A stretch of DNA of 64,000 bases from MGBC124762 sp048201935 (GCA_048201935.1 DBFBGR010000007.1:1-64000), one strand, 5' to 3'. Shown: positions 43,279 through 52,289, counted from the stretch's first letter. The notes: generated by a model from the letters alone, not told the origin. A program made the numbers and translations.

Positions 43279-45246
43279 ATGCCCGAATTTAAGGTCGTCT
43301 CACCCTTTCAGCCCCAGGGCGACCAGCCCCAGGCCATCGAGGCGCTGGCCCAGGGCGTGATGAACGGTCTGGACGAGCAGACCCTTTTGGGCGTCACCGG
43401 CTCGGGCAAGACCTTCACCATGGCCAAGGTCATCGAGAAGGTCCAGCGGCCCACGCTGGTGCTGGCCCACAATAAAATTCTGGCGGCCCAGTTGTGCGCG
43501 GAGTTCAAGGAGTTCTTCCCCGACAACGCCGTGGAGTATTTCGTCAGCTACTACGACTATTACCAGCCCGAGGCCTATATCCCCCACACCGACACCTACA
43601 TCGAAAAGGACAGCTCGGTGAACGACGAGATCGACCGCCTCAGATTGTCCGCCACCGCCTCGCTCATCGAGCGCCGGGACGTGATCGTGGTCAGCTCGGT
43701 GTCGTGCATCTACGGTCTGGGCGAGCCCGACGACTACGCCAACATGATGATACCCCTGCGGGTGGGCCAGGTCATCCAGCGCGAGGAGCTGATGGCCCGG
43801 CTCATCGAGGACCGCTATGAGCGCAACGACATCGCCTTTGAGCGAAACATGTTCCGGGTCCGGGGAGACACGATGGAAATTTTCCCCGCCTACTGGCGGG
43901 ACACCGCCGTGCGGGTGGAGTTCTTCGGCGACGAGATCGACCGCCTCAGCGAGATCAACGTGGTCACCGGAAACCCCATTCGCCGATTGGAGCACATCCC
44001 CATCTACCCCGCCAGCCACTATATCACCCCCAGGGAGAAGCTGGCGGCGGCCATCGAGGAAATTTACAAAGAATTGGAGCAGCAGGTGGCCTATTTCGAG
44101 GCCAACAACATGCTCATCGAGGCCCAGCGCATCAAGCAGCGGACCATGTACGATGTGGAGATGCTCCAGGAGCTGGGCCACTGCTCGGGCATTGAGAACT
44201 ACTCCCGGGTGCTCTCCGGACGGCCCGCGGGGTCGCCGCCTATGACGCTGCTGGACTACTTCCCCGACGATTTTCTGCTATTTATTGATGAAAGCCACGT
44301 GACCCTTCCCCAGGTCCGGGCCATGTACAACGGCGACCGGGCCCGGAAGACCACCTTGGTGGACTACGGCTTTCGCCTGCCCTGCGCCTACGACAACCGG
44401 CCCTTGAAGTTCGAGGAGTTTGAAAAGCGGCTCAACCAGGTGGTCTATGTCTCCGCCACCCCCGGCGAGTACGAGCGCTCCCGCTCGGGCCAGATCGTGG
44501 AGCAGGTCATTCGGCCCACCGGGCTTTTGGACCCCAAGGTGGAGGTGCGGCCGGTGAACGGCCAGATCGACGACCTGATTGGGGAGATCAACGCTCGTGT
44601 GGAGCGGGACGAGCGGGTGCTGGTCACCACCCTCACCAAGAAGATGGCCGAGGACCTGACGGCCTACCTCCAGGGCGTGGGCATCAAGGTCCGCTACCTC
44701 CACCACGACATCGACACCATGGAGCGCCAGGAGATCATCCGGGACCTGCGGCTGGGGACCTTCCACGTGCTGGTGGGCATCAACCTGCTCCGGGAGGGCT
44801 TAGACCTCCCCGAGGTCAGCCTTGTCGCCATTCTGGATGCGGACAAGGAGGGCTTTTTGCGCTCCGAGACCGCCCTCATCCAGACCATTGGCCGGGCGGC
44901 CCGAAACGCCCAGGGCGTGGTGGTCATGTACGCCGACACGGCGACCCCCTCCATGGCCGCCGCCATCGGAGAAACTGAGCGCAGAAGAGAAAAGCAAAGC
45001 GCCTTCAACGAGGCCCACGGCATCGTGCCCAAGACGGTGGTCAAGCAGGTCCGGGACGTTTTGAACCTGGCCGAGGACGAGAGCCAGGGCGCGCGGGCGG
45101 TGCGGCTGAAGAACAAGATGTCCCGCGCCGAGCGCGACGCCGCCATCGCCAAACTGGAAAAGGAGATGCGCGAGGCGTCCAAGCGGCTGGAGTTCGAGTA
45201 CGCCGCCGTCTTGCGCGACCAGATCATCGAGCTGCGGGGGAACTAG
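43279..45246 (+). CDS. uvrB: excinuclease ABC subunit B
   Basis: This 655-residue DNA-repair helicase-like protein loads damaged DNA for UvrC incision. It has a Walker A motif GVTGSGKTFTMAKV (about residues 36-49), the DNA-binding beta-hairpin stretch YYDYYQPEAYIPHTDTYIEKDS (about 91-112), helicase motifs DESHVTLPQ and VSATPGEYE, and QTIGRAARN in motif VI (about 541-549). The C-terminal UVR domain (AIAKLEKEMREASKRLEFEYAA) contacts UvrC. Length is normal. The chosen ATG 43279 follows AGGAGG by 8 nt. No uvrA or uvrC is in the window. Confidence 0.96.
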   Translation: MPEFKVVSPFQPQGDQPQAIEALAQGVMNGLDEQTLLGVTGSGKTFTMAKVIEKVQRPTLVLAHNKILAAQLCAEFKEFFPDNAVEYFVSYYDYYQPEAYIPHTDTYIEKDSSVNDEIDRLRLSATASLIERRDVIVVSSVSCIYGLGEPDDYANMMIPLRVGQVIQREELMARLIEDRYERNDIAFERNMFRVRGDTMEIFPAYWRDTAVRVEFFGDEIDRLSEINVVTGNPIRRLEHIPIYPASHYITPREKLAAAIEEIYKELEQQVAYFEANNMLIEAQRIKQRTMYDVEMLQELGHCSGIENYSRVLSGRPAGSPPMTLLDYFPDDFLLFIDESHVTLPQVRAMYNGDRARKTTLVDYGFRLPCAYDNRPLKFEEFEKRLNQVVYVSATPGEYERSRSGQIVEQVIRPTGLLDPKVEVRPVNGQIDDLIGEINARVERDERVLVTTLTKKMAEDLTAYLQGVGIKVRYLHHDIDTMERQEIIRDLRLGTFHVLVGINLLREGLDLPEVSLVAILDADKEGFLRSETALIQTIGRAARNAQGVVVMYADTATPSMAAAIGETERRREKQSAFNEAHGIVPKTVVKQVRDVLNLAEDESQGARAVRLKNKMSRAERDAAIAKLEKEMREASKRLEFEYAAVLRDQIIELRGN

Positions 45247-45249
45247 GCT

Positions 45250-45747
45250 ATGGCAAAGCACAAAGAGGACAAGACCAACGTCATGCGGGTTTTAGAGCAA
45301 AAGGGCGTGGCTTATACCCCCCACGCCTACGACCCGGAGACCGACGGCATCGACGGCGTCAGCGTGGCCAAGGCCCTGGGCCAGGATCCGGGGCGGGTGT
45401 TCAAGACCCTGGTGGCCCGGGGAGCGTCCAAGGCTCTCTACGTCTTCGACATCCCAGTGGCCGAGACCCTGGACCTGAAAAGGGCCGCCCGGGCGGTGGG
45501 GGAAAAGTCCATCGCCATGCTGCCCCAAAAGGAGCTTTTGCCCCTCACCGGCTACGTCCACGGCGGCTGCTCCCCCATTGGCATGAAGAAGCAGTACCCC
45601 ACCGTCTTTCACGAGAGTTGCCTGGCCTACGACACCATCTGCGTCTCGGCGGGCAGGGTGGGTCTCCAGGTGGAGCTCTCCCCCCAGGCGCTGATCGCCC
45701 TCACCGGTGGCACTACCGCGCCAGTGTGCGAAAATGGCGAAAAATAG
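45250..45747 (+). CDS. ybaK: YbaK/EbsC-type aminoacyl-tRNA deacylase
   Basis: This 165-residue protein has the YbaK pattern MRVLEQKGVAYTPHAYDPE (about residues 13-31), GRVFKTLVARG (about 49-59), LVAVVP-like AETLDLKRAARAVGEKSIAMLP (about 73-94) and the GCSPIGMKKQYPTVF stretch (about 106-120). The YbaK/ProX family hydrolyses Cys-tRNA(Pro). It starts 3 nt after uvrB, so it is cotranscribed. Loss of a nearby proS is not informative. Confidence 0.9.
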   Translation: MAKHKEDKTNVMRVLEQKGVAYTPHAYDPETDGIDGVSVAKALGQDPGRVFKTLVARGASKALYVFDIPVAETLDLKRAARAVGEKSIAMLPQKELLPLTGYVHGGCSPIGMKKQYPTVFHESCLAYDTICVSAGRVGLQVELSPQALIALTGGTTAPVCENGEK

Positions 45748-45776
45748 TTGTCAATCCAGCTCATTGGTGATACAAT
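45748..45776 (+). promoter_or_regulatory. promoter of the hybrid histidine kinase gene
   Basis: TTGTCA and TACAAT are separated by 17 bp. The 70-nt leader contains CATGCCG-N15-CGGCATG (around 45800-45828). Confidence 0.65.
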
Positions 45777-45856
45777 TCTTTCAGATCAGCACGGTGTTCA
45801 TGCCGCATCCCTCTCCGGTCCGGCATGATGGCCGCAAGTAAGAGGAGGGACCGGCC

Positions 45857-48580
45857 TTGTACCACCGCCACCTTGCGTTTTACTTCTCAGGCCCCGAATG
45901 CGCCGCCTTTTCTGTGATCCGGGCGGCCGCGCCGCCGGACCACTTTTCCCATCGTATGGCCGCCCAGCCCCAGGAGGCCGGCGTGGCCGTCGTCAATCTC
46001 TCCGGCGAACCCAACGCCCTCGCCGCCCTGGCCGAGCTCTGCGCGCAGGTCCCAGAGAGCGCCTACCGCATCATCATCGCCGACCACGCCGCGCTGGACG
46101 CCCTGCTCCCCAGCCTTGGTGACCGCGACACCCTTTGGACCGCCCCCATGACCGAGGCGGAGGCCGCCTTCCGCTTCGCCCAGTGGCAGGCCATGTGCAA
46201 GCGGGACACCGACCTGTGGCAGACCGAGCAGTATCTGGACGCCACCATCAACTCCTCCCCCAACATGATCTGGTATAAGGCCAAGGACGGCACCCACGAG
46301 AAGGTCAACGACGGCTTTTGCAAGATCGTAGGCAAGGACAAGGCCCTGGTGGAGGGCCGGGACCACTGCTTCATCTGGGACGCCTCCCCCAAGGACGCCG
46401 AGGTCTGCGCCGCCACCGACCGCAAGGTCATGTCCGCGGGCAAGACCTGCACCGCCGAGGAAAACGTGCGAAGCGGCGACGAGATGAAGCTCTTCATCAC
46501 CTACAAGACCCCGCTCTACGATTTTGACGGCTCCATCATGGGCACCGTCGGCGTAGGGATCGACGTGACCCAGGAGCGGGCCTTCCAGCAGGAGCTGATC
46601 ACCAAGAGCCAGACCATGGAGTCCATCTTCACCTCCCTCAACTGCGGCGTGCTGTGCCACACCGTGGACGGCTCCCGGATCATCAGCGTCAACCAGGCCG
46701 CCCTGGACATCCTGGGCTACGACTCCCTCCACGACCTGGAAAACGGCTTTAACATGGTCGCCCCCTCCGTGCTGGACGAGGACAAACCCGTACTGCGCCG
46801 GGCCATCACCAGCCTCCAAAAGCCCGGCGACAGCATCGAGGTCCAGTACCGCGTCTGCCACGCCAACGGCAGTCTGCTCCATGTGATGGGCAACATCAAG
46901 CTCATCGAAGAGCACGGCACCCTCTACTTCCGCCGTTTCCTGTTGGACGTGACCGCCCAAAAGCTCCGGGAGAAGGAAAACGAACGCCGCCAGATGGAGC
47001 TTGTCCACGCTCTGGCCTCGGACTACAGCGTGGTGTGCCTGTTCGATCTGGACTCCGGCGTGGGCACTCCCGTGCGTTTGGACGCCGACCCCAGCCATGT
47101 GGTCCACGAGGCCTTCTTGGAGGGCGTCACCTTAGAGGCCGCCATCAACACCTACGCCCAGCGCCGGGTCTATGCCCCCGACCAAGAGCTGGTGCGCCAG
47201 TTCTGCTCCCGGGACCGGCTCTTGACCGAGATGGCCCAGCGCACCGTCTGCGGCCTGGACTTCCGGGTGCTGGAAAAGGACCAGGTGCGCTATTACGAAT
47301 TCAAGGTCGTCCGCTCCGCCAGCTGGCCCAGCAACCACAACATCGTTCTGGGTATCCGCAGCGTGGACGAGACCGTTCGCGCGGAGATGAAGCAGCGCCA
47401 GTTGCTGGAGGAAGCTCTGGAGCAGGCCAACCGGGCCAACCGGGCCAAGACCACCTTCCTGAGCAATATGTCCCACGATATCCGCACCCCCATGAACGCC
47501 ATCGTGGGCTTCACCTCCCTGGCCACCGCCCACATCGACGACCAGGGCAAGGTATCGGAGTACTTAGGCAAGATCAGCTCCTCGGGCGAGCATCTGCTCC
47601 GGCTGCTCAACGATGTGCTGGATATGTCCCAGATCGAGAGCGGCAAAGTCACCCTCACCGAGGACCCCTGCTCCCTCACCGATGTGATCCAGAACCTGTC
47701 CAACATGGTCCAAAACGACCTGCAAAAAAAGGACCTGTCCTTTACCCTGAACATGGACGGCATCCATGACCCCAATGTGTTCTGCGACAAGCTGCGCCTA
47801 GAGCAGATGCTCCTCAATATCCTCTCCAACGCTATCCGCTATACCCCCAAGGGCGGCTCCATCACCTTTACCGCCCTCCAGCTCCCCGGCACCCTCACCG
47901 GCAACGCCGGCTACGAGTTCCGGGTCCAGGACACCGGCATCGGCATCAGCGCCGACTTCCTCCAGCGTATTTTCGAGCCCTTTGAGCGGGAGTACAACTC
48001 CACCACCAGCGGCATCCAGGGCACCGGGCTGGGCATGGCCATCACCAAAAACATCGTAGACATGATGAACGGCTCCATCGACATCCAGTCCGTCCAGGGC
48101 CAGGGCACCACCGTCACCATCTCCATCCCCTTCCGCCTGAACACCGCCGCCGCCCACGACGATACCTCCTCCGGCTCCCCGGACTCCCACACGCCTGTCC
48201 AGGGCGGCCGCATCCTCCTGGTAGAGGACAACGAGCTCAACCGGGAGATCGCCGTGGCCATCCTGGAGGACGCGGGCTTTCAAGCGGACGTTGCCGAGAA
48301 CGGCAAGCTGGCTCTGGACACCCTCCAGGCCGCGGTGCCGGGCTACTACAGCCTTATTCTGATGGACGTTCAGATGCCCGTCATGGACGGCTACACCGCC
48401 ACCCGGACCATCCGGGCCCTCCCCGATCCGGCCCTGGCCGCCATCCCCATCTTCGCCATGACCGCCAACGCCTTCGAGACCGACCGGCAGGAGGCTCTGC
48501 GGGCGGGCATGAACGGCCACATCGCCAAACCCATCGACGCGGACAAGCTCATCTCCCTGCTCAAGACCCTCCTCACCTGA
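45857..48580 (+). CDS. soluble hybrid sensor histidine kinase with PAS domains and receiver
   Basis: This 907-residue protein starts at TTG 45857 (AGGAGGGA upstream). An N-terminal region of about 110 residues of unknown type comes first. A PAS domain (about 125-245, DATINSSPNMIWYKAKDG), a second PAS domain (about 250-370, MESIFTSLNCGVLCHTVDG) and a third sensory region (about 375-500) follow. HisKA is next with the phospho-histidine in SNMSHDIRTPMNAIVGF (His 540), then HATPase_c (DTGIGISADFLQRIFEPF, GTGLGMAI) and a C-terminal receiver with the acceptor Asp in LILMDVQMPVMDGYT (Asp 837). No membrane segment is visible, so it senses an intracellular signal. No separate response regulator with an output domain is adjacent; the partner is unknown. 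Confidence 0.9.
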   Translation: MYHRHLAFYFSGPECAAFSVIRAAAPPDHFSHRMAAQPQEAGVAVVNLSGEPNALAALAELCAQVPESAYRIIIADHAALDALLPSLGDRDTLWTAPMTEAEAAFRFAQWQAMCKRDTDLWQTEQYLDATINSSPNMIWYKAKDGTHEKVNDGFCKIVGKDKALVEGRDHCFIWDASPKDAEVCAATDRKVMSAGKTCTAEENVRSGDEMKLFITYKTPLYDFDGSIMGTVGVGIDVTQERAFQQELITKSQTMESIFTSLNCGVLCHTVDGSRIISVNQAALDILGYDSLHDLENGFNMVAPSVLDEDKPVLRRAITSLQKPGDSIEVQYRVCHANGSLLHVMGNIKLIEEHGTLYFRRFLLDVTAQKLREKENERRQMELVHALASDYSVVCLFDLDSGVGTPVRLDADPSHVVHEAFLEGVTLEAAINTYAQRRVYAPDQELVRQFCSRDRLLTEMAQRTVCGLDFRVLEKDQVRYYEFKVVRSASWPSNHNIVLGIRSVDETVRAEMKQRQLLEEALEQANRANRAKTTFLSNMSHDIRTPMNAIVGFTSLATAHIDDQGKVSEYLGKISSSGEHLLRLLNDVLDMSQIESGKVTLTEDPCSLTDVIQNLSNMVQNDLQKKDLSFTLNMDGIHDPNVFCDKLRLEQMLLNILSNAIRYTPKGGSITFTALQLPGTLTGNAGYEFRVQDTGIGISADFLQRIFEPFEREYNSTTSGIQGTGLGMAITKNIVDMMNGSIDIQSVQGQGTTVTISIPFRLNTAAAHDDTSSGSPDSHTPVQGGRILLVEDNELNREIAVAILEDAGFQADVAENGKLALDTLQAAVPGYYSLILMDVQMPVMDGYTATRTIRALPDPALAAIPIFAMTANAFETDRQEALRAGMNGHIAKPIDADKLISLLKTLLT

Positions 48581-48613
48581 CGACCTGCCAACCTGGCGGC
48601 GGAGCGAACGGCA

Positions 48614-48645
48614 AAAAAAAGCGACGGCTTACGCCGTCGCTTTTT
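48614..48645. terminator. terminator between the histidine kinase and the minus-strand gene
   Basis: AAAAGCGACGGC-TTAC-GCCGTCGCTTTTT is a perfect stem with A and T tracts. The stem is the same as at 49581-49600. Confidence 0.85.
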
Positions 48646-48651
48646 GATGGG

Positions 48652-49257
48652 CTATTCCATCACAAAAATGACCTTTTCCTGGCTCCAAAAGGAGGTCTCG
48701 TACTCCAGCTCAATTTCCTTGGCATCCACAGGGACCTCGTAACTGACATATCCCTGCAGCTTACGCCCCGGAGACAGGGACGCATAGGAAAGCGCGTCGT
48801 CCGACGACCAGATAAAGGCGCCGCAATCCACGCCGTCGGCGTAGCAGTCAAAGTCGAAGCTGCCGCAGGAACGGTCCGTGTCGCTGATATTCTCAAAGAT
48901 AAAGTAGGCCCGCGCCACCTTGTAGCCATCGTGGGGCCCCATATACTCCTTGTAGCCCTTCCAATCCGTGTCGCATTCTTGATAGGTAATGGAGAAGTGG
49001 TCGGTCTCAATGGTATCGCCGGGGCGGAACACATTGGAGGGCTGCGCCGAGGGTTCCGTTGGAGCCTTGGTCTGCGTACCGGACTGCGTCGCGTCCCCAT
49101 CTACGCGCGGGACCTTCACCGCGCTCTTTTGACTGCCGCCGGCCCCCGCGCCAACGATGGCCACCACCAGCACAACAGCGACCCAGAACCACCATTTTTT
49201 CCAAATGGGACGCTTAGCTTTCGGTTCACTGTTCGGTTTCTCTGTCTTTTCAGGCAT
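48652..49257 (-). CDS. membrane-anchored DUF4352/DUF5067-like protein
   Basis: This 201-residue protein has a cytosolic basic N-terminus (KAKRPIWKKWWF) and one membrane segment (about residues 23-42). A Ser/Thr/Pro-rich linker (about 50-75) follows, then a C-terminal beta domain (about 78-201) with the DUF4352-like pattern of NVF..GDTIETDHFSITYQECDTDWKGY, FIFENISDTDRSCGSFDFDCYADG, and ELEYETSFWSQEKVIFVME. Such domains, exposed outside the membrane, are common in Clostridia and of unknown ligand. The RBS is GGAGGAAGC. It lies between two copies of the same terminator stem. Confidence 0.7.
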   Translation of the reverse strand: MPEKTEKPNSEPKAKRPIWKKWWFWVAVVLVVAIVGAGAGGSQKSAVKVPRVDGDATQSGTQTKAPTEPSAQPSNVFRPGDTIETDHFSITYQECDTDWKGYKEYMGPHDGYKVARAYFIFENISDTDRSCGSFDFDCYADGVDCGAFIWSSDDALSYASLSPGRKLQGYVSYEVPVDAKEIELEYETSFWSQEKVIFVME

Positions 49258-49328
49258 TATGCTTCCTCCTCTGAGTAAGATGGTATCACTTTACCACACC
49301 GCCTCAGAAAATGCAAGATAAATTTAAG

Positions 49329-49347
49329 TGTAAATTATAATGTAAAT
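49329..49347. promoter_or_regulatory. TGTAAAT direct repeats before the small RHH gene
   Basis: TGTAAAT occurs at 49329-49335 and 49341-49347. AATGTAAATACA at 49339-49350 also occurs before the second RHH gene (54785-54796). A self-binding operator is inferred. Confidence 0.4.
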
Positions 49348-49413
49348 ACAGCGTGTATACTCCGCCTGGTTTTTTGGGTACACTGGATAAAACAGGTAAG
49401 GAGGCCCCAGGCC

Positions 49414-49575
49414 ATGTTTCATGTAGACCGAACGGAGTATGTCAACAAGACCTTTCGCCTTCCCACAGAGCTGGCCGAGCGGCTGGAGCAGGTCGCCCAG
49501 GCCGAGCGCGTGTCCATGAACCAGTTGGTCATCCAGTGCTGTCGGTACGCCCTGGACCACATGGAGGAGGATTAA
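49414..49575 (+). CDS. ribbon-helix-helix (Arc/CopG-like) small regulator
   Basis: This 53-residue protein begins MFHVDRTEYVNKTFRLPTEL and continues with AERLEQVAQAERVSMNQLV, ending IQCCRYALDHMEED. The pattern, a short beta strand (NKTFRLP) then two helices with a S-M-N-Q turn, is the RHH fold that binds DNA as a dimer. It is too short for most automatic gene calls, but it has TAAGGAGG 9 nt upstream and a terminator right after the stop. Its position upstream of no obvious toxin gene makes a stand-alone repressor more likely than an antitoxin. It is paralogous in style to the 61-residue RHH protein at 54819. Confidence 0.7.
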   Translation: MFHVDRTEYVNKTFRLPTELAERLEQVAQAERVSMNQLVIQCCRYALDHMEED

Positions 49576-49606
49576 AAAAAGCGACGGCTCAAGCCGTCGC
49601 TTTTTG
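49575..49606. terminator. terminator between the RHH gene and ispF
   Basis: GCGACGGC-TCAA-GCCGTCGC is flanked by an A-run and TTTTT. The stem is identical to the terminator at 48621-48640. Confidence 0.85.
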
Positions 49607-49651
49607 ATGCTAAGGGCATGCGAAGGGCCCAGCCGCTCAGGCAGGCTCCGA

Positions 49652-50125
49652 TCAAGTCTTTTCCAGCAGCGCCACGGCGTGGGCGGCGATGCCCAGGCCC
49701 TGGCCTGTGAAGCCCAGGCCCTCCTCGGTGGTGGCCTTGACGCTGACCTGGTCCGCCTCCACCCCCATGGCCTGGGCCAGGTTGGCGCGCATCTGGGGGA
49801 TGTGAGGGGCCAGCTTGGGGGCCTGGGCCAGGATGGTGGCGTCCAGGTTGCCCAAGGCGTAGCCCCGGTCCTCCAAAAGGCTCATCACTGCCCGCAGCAG
49901 GGCCAGGGAGTCGGCCCCGGCGTAGGCGGGGTCGCTGTCGGGAAAATGCCGGCCGATGTCGCCCAGGCAGGCCGCCCCCAGCAGCGCGTCCATGACCGCG
50001 TGGGTGAGCACGTCGGCGTCGGAGTGGCCCAGCAGGCCCTTTTCATAAGGGACGTTCACGCCGCCCAGGATGAGGGCCCGGCCCTCCACCAGGCGGTGCA
50101 CGTCGTAGCCGTGTCCAATGCGCAT
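49652..50125 (-). CDS. ispF: 2-C-methyl-D-erythritol 2,4-cyclodiphosphate synthase
   Basis: This 157-residue enzyme of the non-mevalonate isoprenoid pathway has the IspF signature MRIGHGYDVHRLVEGRALILGGV (residues 1-23; zinc ligands D8 and H10), then HSDADVLTHAVMDALLGA (about 34-51) and later DATILAQAPKLAPH. It starts 3 nt after ispD stop on the minus strand and should be cotranscribed with it. Confidence 0.95.
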   Translation of the reverse strand: MRIGHGYDVHRLVEGRALILGGVNVPYEKGLLGHSDADVLTHAVMDALLGAACLGDIGRHFPDSDPAYAGADSLALLRAVMSLLEDRGYALGNLDATILAQAPKLAPHIPQMRANLAQAMGVEADQVSVKATTEEGLGFTGQGLGIAAHAVALLEKT

Positions 50126-50128
50126 GGC

Positions 50129-50842
50129 TCAGCCCTCCAGCAGGACCCAGGCCAGGGCCAGGTCGGTGGGAGTGGTGATCTTCAAATTCCGGGGGTCGCC
50201 GGCGGTGAGGTGGACCGTGGCCCCCAGGGCCTCCACGGCGGAGCAGTCGTCCGTAACGGCATTACCCTCCTCCACGGCCTTTTGGAGCGACGCGCGTATC
50301 AACTCGGCGTCGAAGACCTGGGGGGTCTGCACCGCCCGGAGAGCGGAGCGGTCCAAGGTCTCGGTCACGGCGGTGCCCTCCACCCGCTTGAGGGTGTCGA
50401 CGACCTCCACCGCCGGAGCCGCCGCGCCGCAATGGCTGGCGGCATGGCAGACGGCGTGGATGACCTCGTGGGTCACCAGGGGCCGTGCGCCGTCGTGAAC
50501 GGCGATGAGCTTGACGTTTTTGGGCAGTTGGCACACACCCTTGTACACCGACTCCAACCGGCTCTGGCCCCCCAATAGCACCTGGGAGACCTTGGTCAGC
50601 TCGTTGTCCCGGCACAGCCTCGCGATCTCCAACAGCAGGTCCTCCCGGGTGACCACGATGATGTCGTGGATATAGGGGCTGGCGCTGAGGGCGCGGAGGG
50701 TACGCAGGATCACCGGCTCACCGCCTAAGTCCTCCATCAGCTTGTCCGCCCCCGCCATCCGACTGGACGACCCAGCGGCGGCCACTACGCAGGCGCAGCG
50801 CGGGCCTAGGAGCTGGGGCTTCTTCTTGCGCTTGAACAGCAT
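50129..50842 (-). CDS. ispD: 2-C-methyl-D-erythritol 4-phosphate cytidylyltransferase
   Basis: This 237-residue enzyme transfers CMP to MEP in isoprenoid synthesis. The CTP-binding motif AAAGSSSRMAGADK (about residues 22-35) and the downstream GGQSRLESVYKGV (about 92-104) are typical. A basic N-terminus of about 12 residues (LFKRKKKPQLLG) precedes the fold. The ATG at 50842 follows GGGAGGAAA. It is followed directly by ispF. Confidence 0.93.
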   Translation of the reverse strand: MLFKRKKKPQLLGPRCACVVAAAGSSSRMAGADKLMEDLGGEPVILRTLRALSASPYIHDIIVVTREDLLLEIARLCRDNELTKVSQVLLGGQSRLESVYKGVCQLPKNVKLIAVHDGARPLVTHEVIHAVCHAASHCGAAAPAVEVVDTLKRVEGTAVTETLDRSALRAVQTPQVFDAELIRASLQKAVEEGNAVTDDCSAVEALGATVHLTAGDPRNLKITTPTDLALAWVLLEG

Positions 50843-50875
50843 GGGCTTTCCTCCCTTTCCAAGCGGTCTTTTCAC

Positions 50876-50912
50876 GAAAAACGCCCACGTCCGAGGCCGG
50901 AGCGTGGGCGTC
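50876..50912 (-). terminator. terminator of the carD gene (minus strand)
   Basis: On the minus strand GACGCCCACG-N13-CGTGGGCGTT is followed by TTTCGTG. Confidence 0.6.
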
Positions 50913-50921
50913 CGAGGTAAC

Positions 50922-51401
50922 TTATTGATCCAGCGCGCTGTTGACCCGGCGCTCCATCTCCTCGTAGCTGGAGCCGTGGGCCAGGACCAGCTCGGAGAGC
51001 AATATTTGCCGGGCGGTGTGGAGCATCTTGCGCTCGCCGGTGGACAAGCCCCGGGCCTCGTCCCGCCGGGACAGGCCCTTGACCACCGCGGCCACCTCCA
51101 TCAGATCGCCGCTTTTGAGCCGGACCATGTTCTCCCGGTATCTCTGGTTCCAGCCCGGGGTCATGTCGATGTCCATGTCCGGGATGGCGGCGATGACCTG
51201 GTCGGCCCGCTCGGCGCACACCACAGGGCGAACGCCGATGGCCTCCGAGGTCTCGGTGGGGATCATGACCACCATGCCGCCCACAGGGAGCTTGAGGATG
51301 TAGTAGTCCCGGACCACGCCGCCCAGCTTCTTGCTGACAATGGAGTCAACAACGCCCGCGCCGTGCATGGGATGGACGATCTTGTCGCCAGGCTGAAACA
51401 T
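50922..51401 (-). CDS. carD: CarD family RNA polymerase-interacting regulator
   Basis: This 159-residue protein has an N-terminal Tudor-like RNA-polymerase-interacting domain (FQPGDKIVHPMHGAGVVDSIV, about residues 2-22; YYILKLPVGGMVVMIP about 33-48). A C-terminal helical DNA-binding domain follows (DLMEVAAVVKGLSRRDEARGLSTGERKMLHTARQIL, about 98-133). CarD/CdnL proteins stabilise open promoter complexes at rRNA and other promoters. It is monocistronic upstream of ispD on the same strand, separated by a terminator. Confidence 0.9.
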   Translation of the reverse strand: MFQPGDKIVHPMHGAGVVDSIVSKKLGGVVRDYYILKLPVGGMVVMIPTETSEAIGVRPVVCAERADQVIAAIPDMDIDMTPGWNQRYRENMVRLKSGDLMEVAAVVKGLSRRDEARGLSTGERKMLHTARQILLSELVLAHGSSYEEMERRVNSALDQ

Positions 51402-51557
51402 GGTATGCCTCCCTCCCCGCCATCATGCGTTTTCTTCCAGGATTTAGCATACCACACTTTTTGTGGAAAAGCAAGTTTTTATATTGAAATTTTTTACTAT
51501 TTGGCTATTCTCACAATATAGAAATGATAAAAATTCCTCATAAGAAAAAATTGGAAA

Positions 51558-52289
51558 TCACTGCTCGTCGCCCCGGCGGTAGATCTGCCCCGGCTTGGGG
51601 ACCACCTCGTGGGCGGCGAAGAGCTCCTCCACAGTGACAAAGGCGTAGCCGGCGTGGTGGAGCTGGTCCACCACCTGGAGGGCCGCGTCCACGCTCTCGG
51701 GAAAGATGTCGTGCATGAGGATGATCGCGCCGTCGTCGGCGGCGGAGACGATGTGGCTCACCTCCCGCTGGACGCTGCGCTCGTGCCAGTCCTCCGGGTC
51801 CACCGACCACAGGATGATGGGGCTGCAGGCGTTGCGCTCCACGGCGTCGTCCACCATGCCGTAGGGCGGGCGCAGCCAGTAATCCCGCTCGCCCAGCAGC
51901 GCCTCCAGCTCTCGGCGGGCCCGGCCCACCTGGGCGTCGAAGTCGGCGTCGCTGAGGTCGGTGAGGGCCACGTGGTCGTAAGTGTGCACGCCGATCTGAT
52001 GCCCGGCGGCGGCCATGCGCCGGACCAGGTCCTCATTGCCCTCGAGCTGCGCGCCGATGAGGAAAAAGGTGGCCCGAACGCCACGGCGCTCCAGGCCGTC
52101 CAGCAGCTTGGCGGTGGTGGCGGCCTTGGGGCCGTCGTCAAAGGTGAGAGCCACCAGCTTGGGGGGCTGGGTCACCGGCTGGACCATGTCCACCTGGGCG
52201 GTCTTGGGGGGCTCCGGTCGGGGCCAAAAGAGCCAAAGAGCGCCAAAAACAGCCAAAATCAAGAGCAATAGCCAACGTCGCCGTGCCAC
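51558..52289 (-). CDS. polysaccharide deacetylase (NodB fold)
   Basis: This 243-residue enzyme has one N-terminal membrane segment (about residues 5-22). The NodB catalytic motifs are TFDDGP (about 49-54), HTYDH (about 101-105) for metal binding, RPPYG (about 140-144) and LMHD near 190. It should act outside the membrane on N-acetylated glycans; peptidoglycan deacetylases of this shape are common in sporulating Clostridia. The start is GTG 52289, since GGAGGT lies at 6 nt; a GTG two codons upstream would overlap the ribosome site. Substrate is not determined. Confidence 0.88.
   Translation of the reverse strand: MARRRWLLLLILAVFGALWLFWPRPEPPKTAQVDMVQPVTQPPKLVALTFDDGPKAATTAKLLDGLERRGVRATFFLIGAQLEGNEDLVRRMAAAGHQIGVHTYDHVALTDLSDADFDAQVGRARRELEALLGERDYWLRPPYGMVDDAVERNACSPIILWSVDPEDWHERSVQREVSHIVSAADDGAIILMHDIFPESVDAALQVVDQLHHAGYAFVTVEELFAAHEVVPKPGQIYRRGDEQ

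Noticed and set aside
48614..49606. Insertion-sequence ends
   Set aside because: The repeated stems carry A/T tracts in terminator positions, no transposase and no target duplication are visible.
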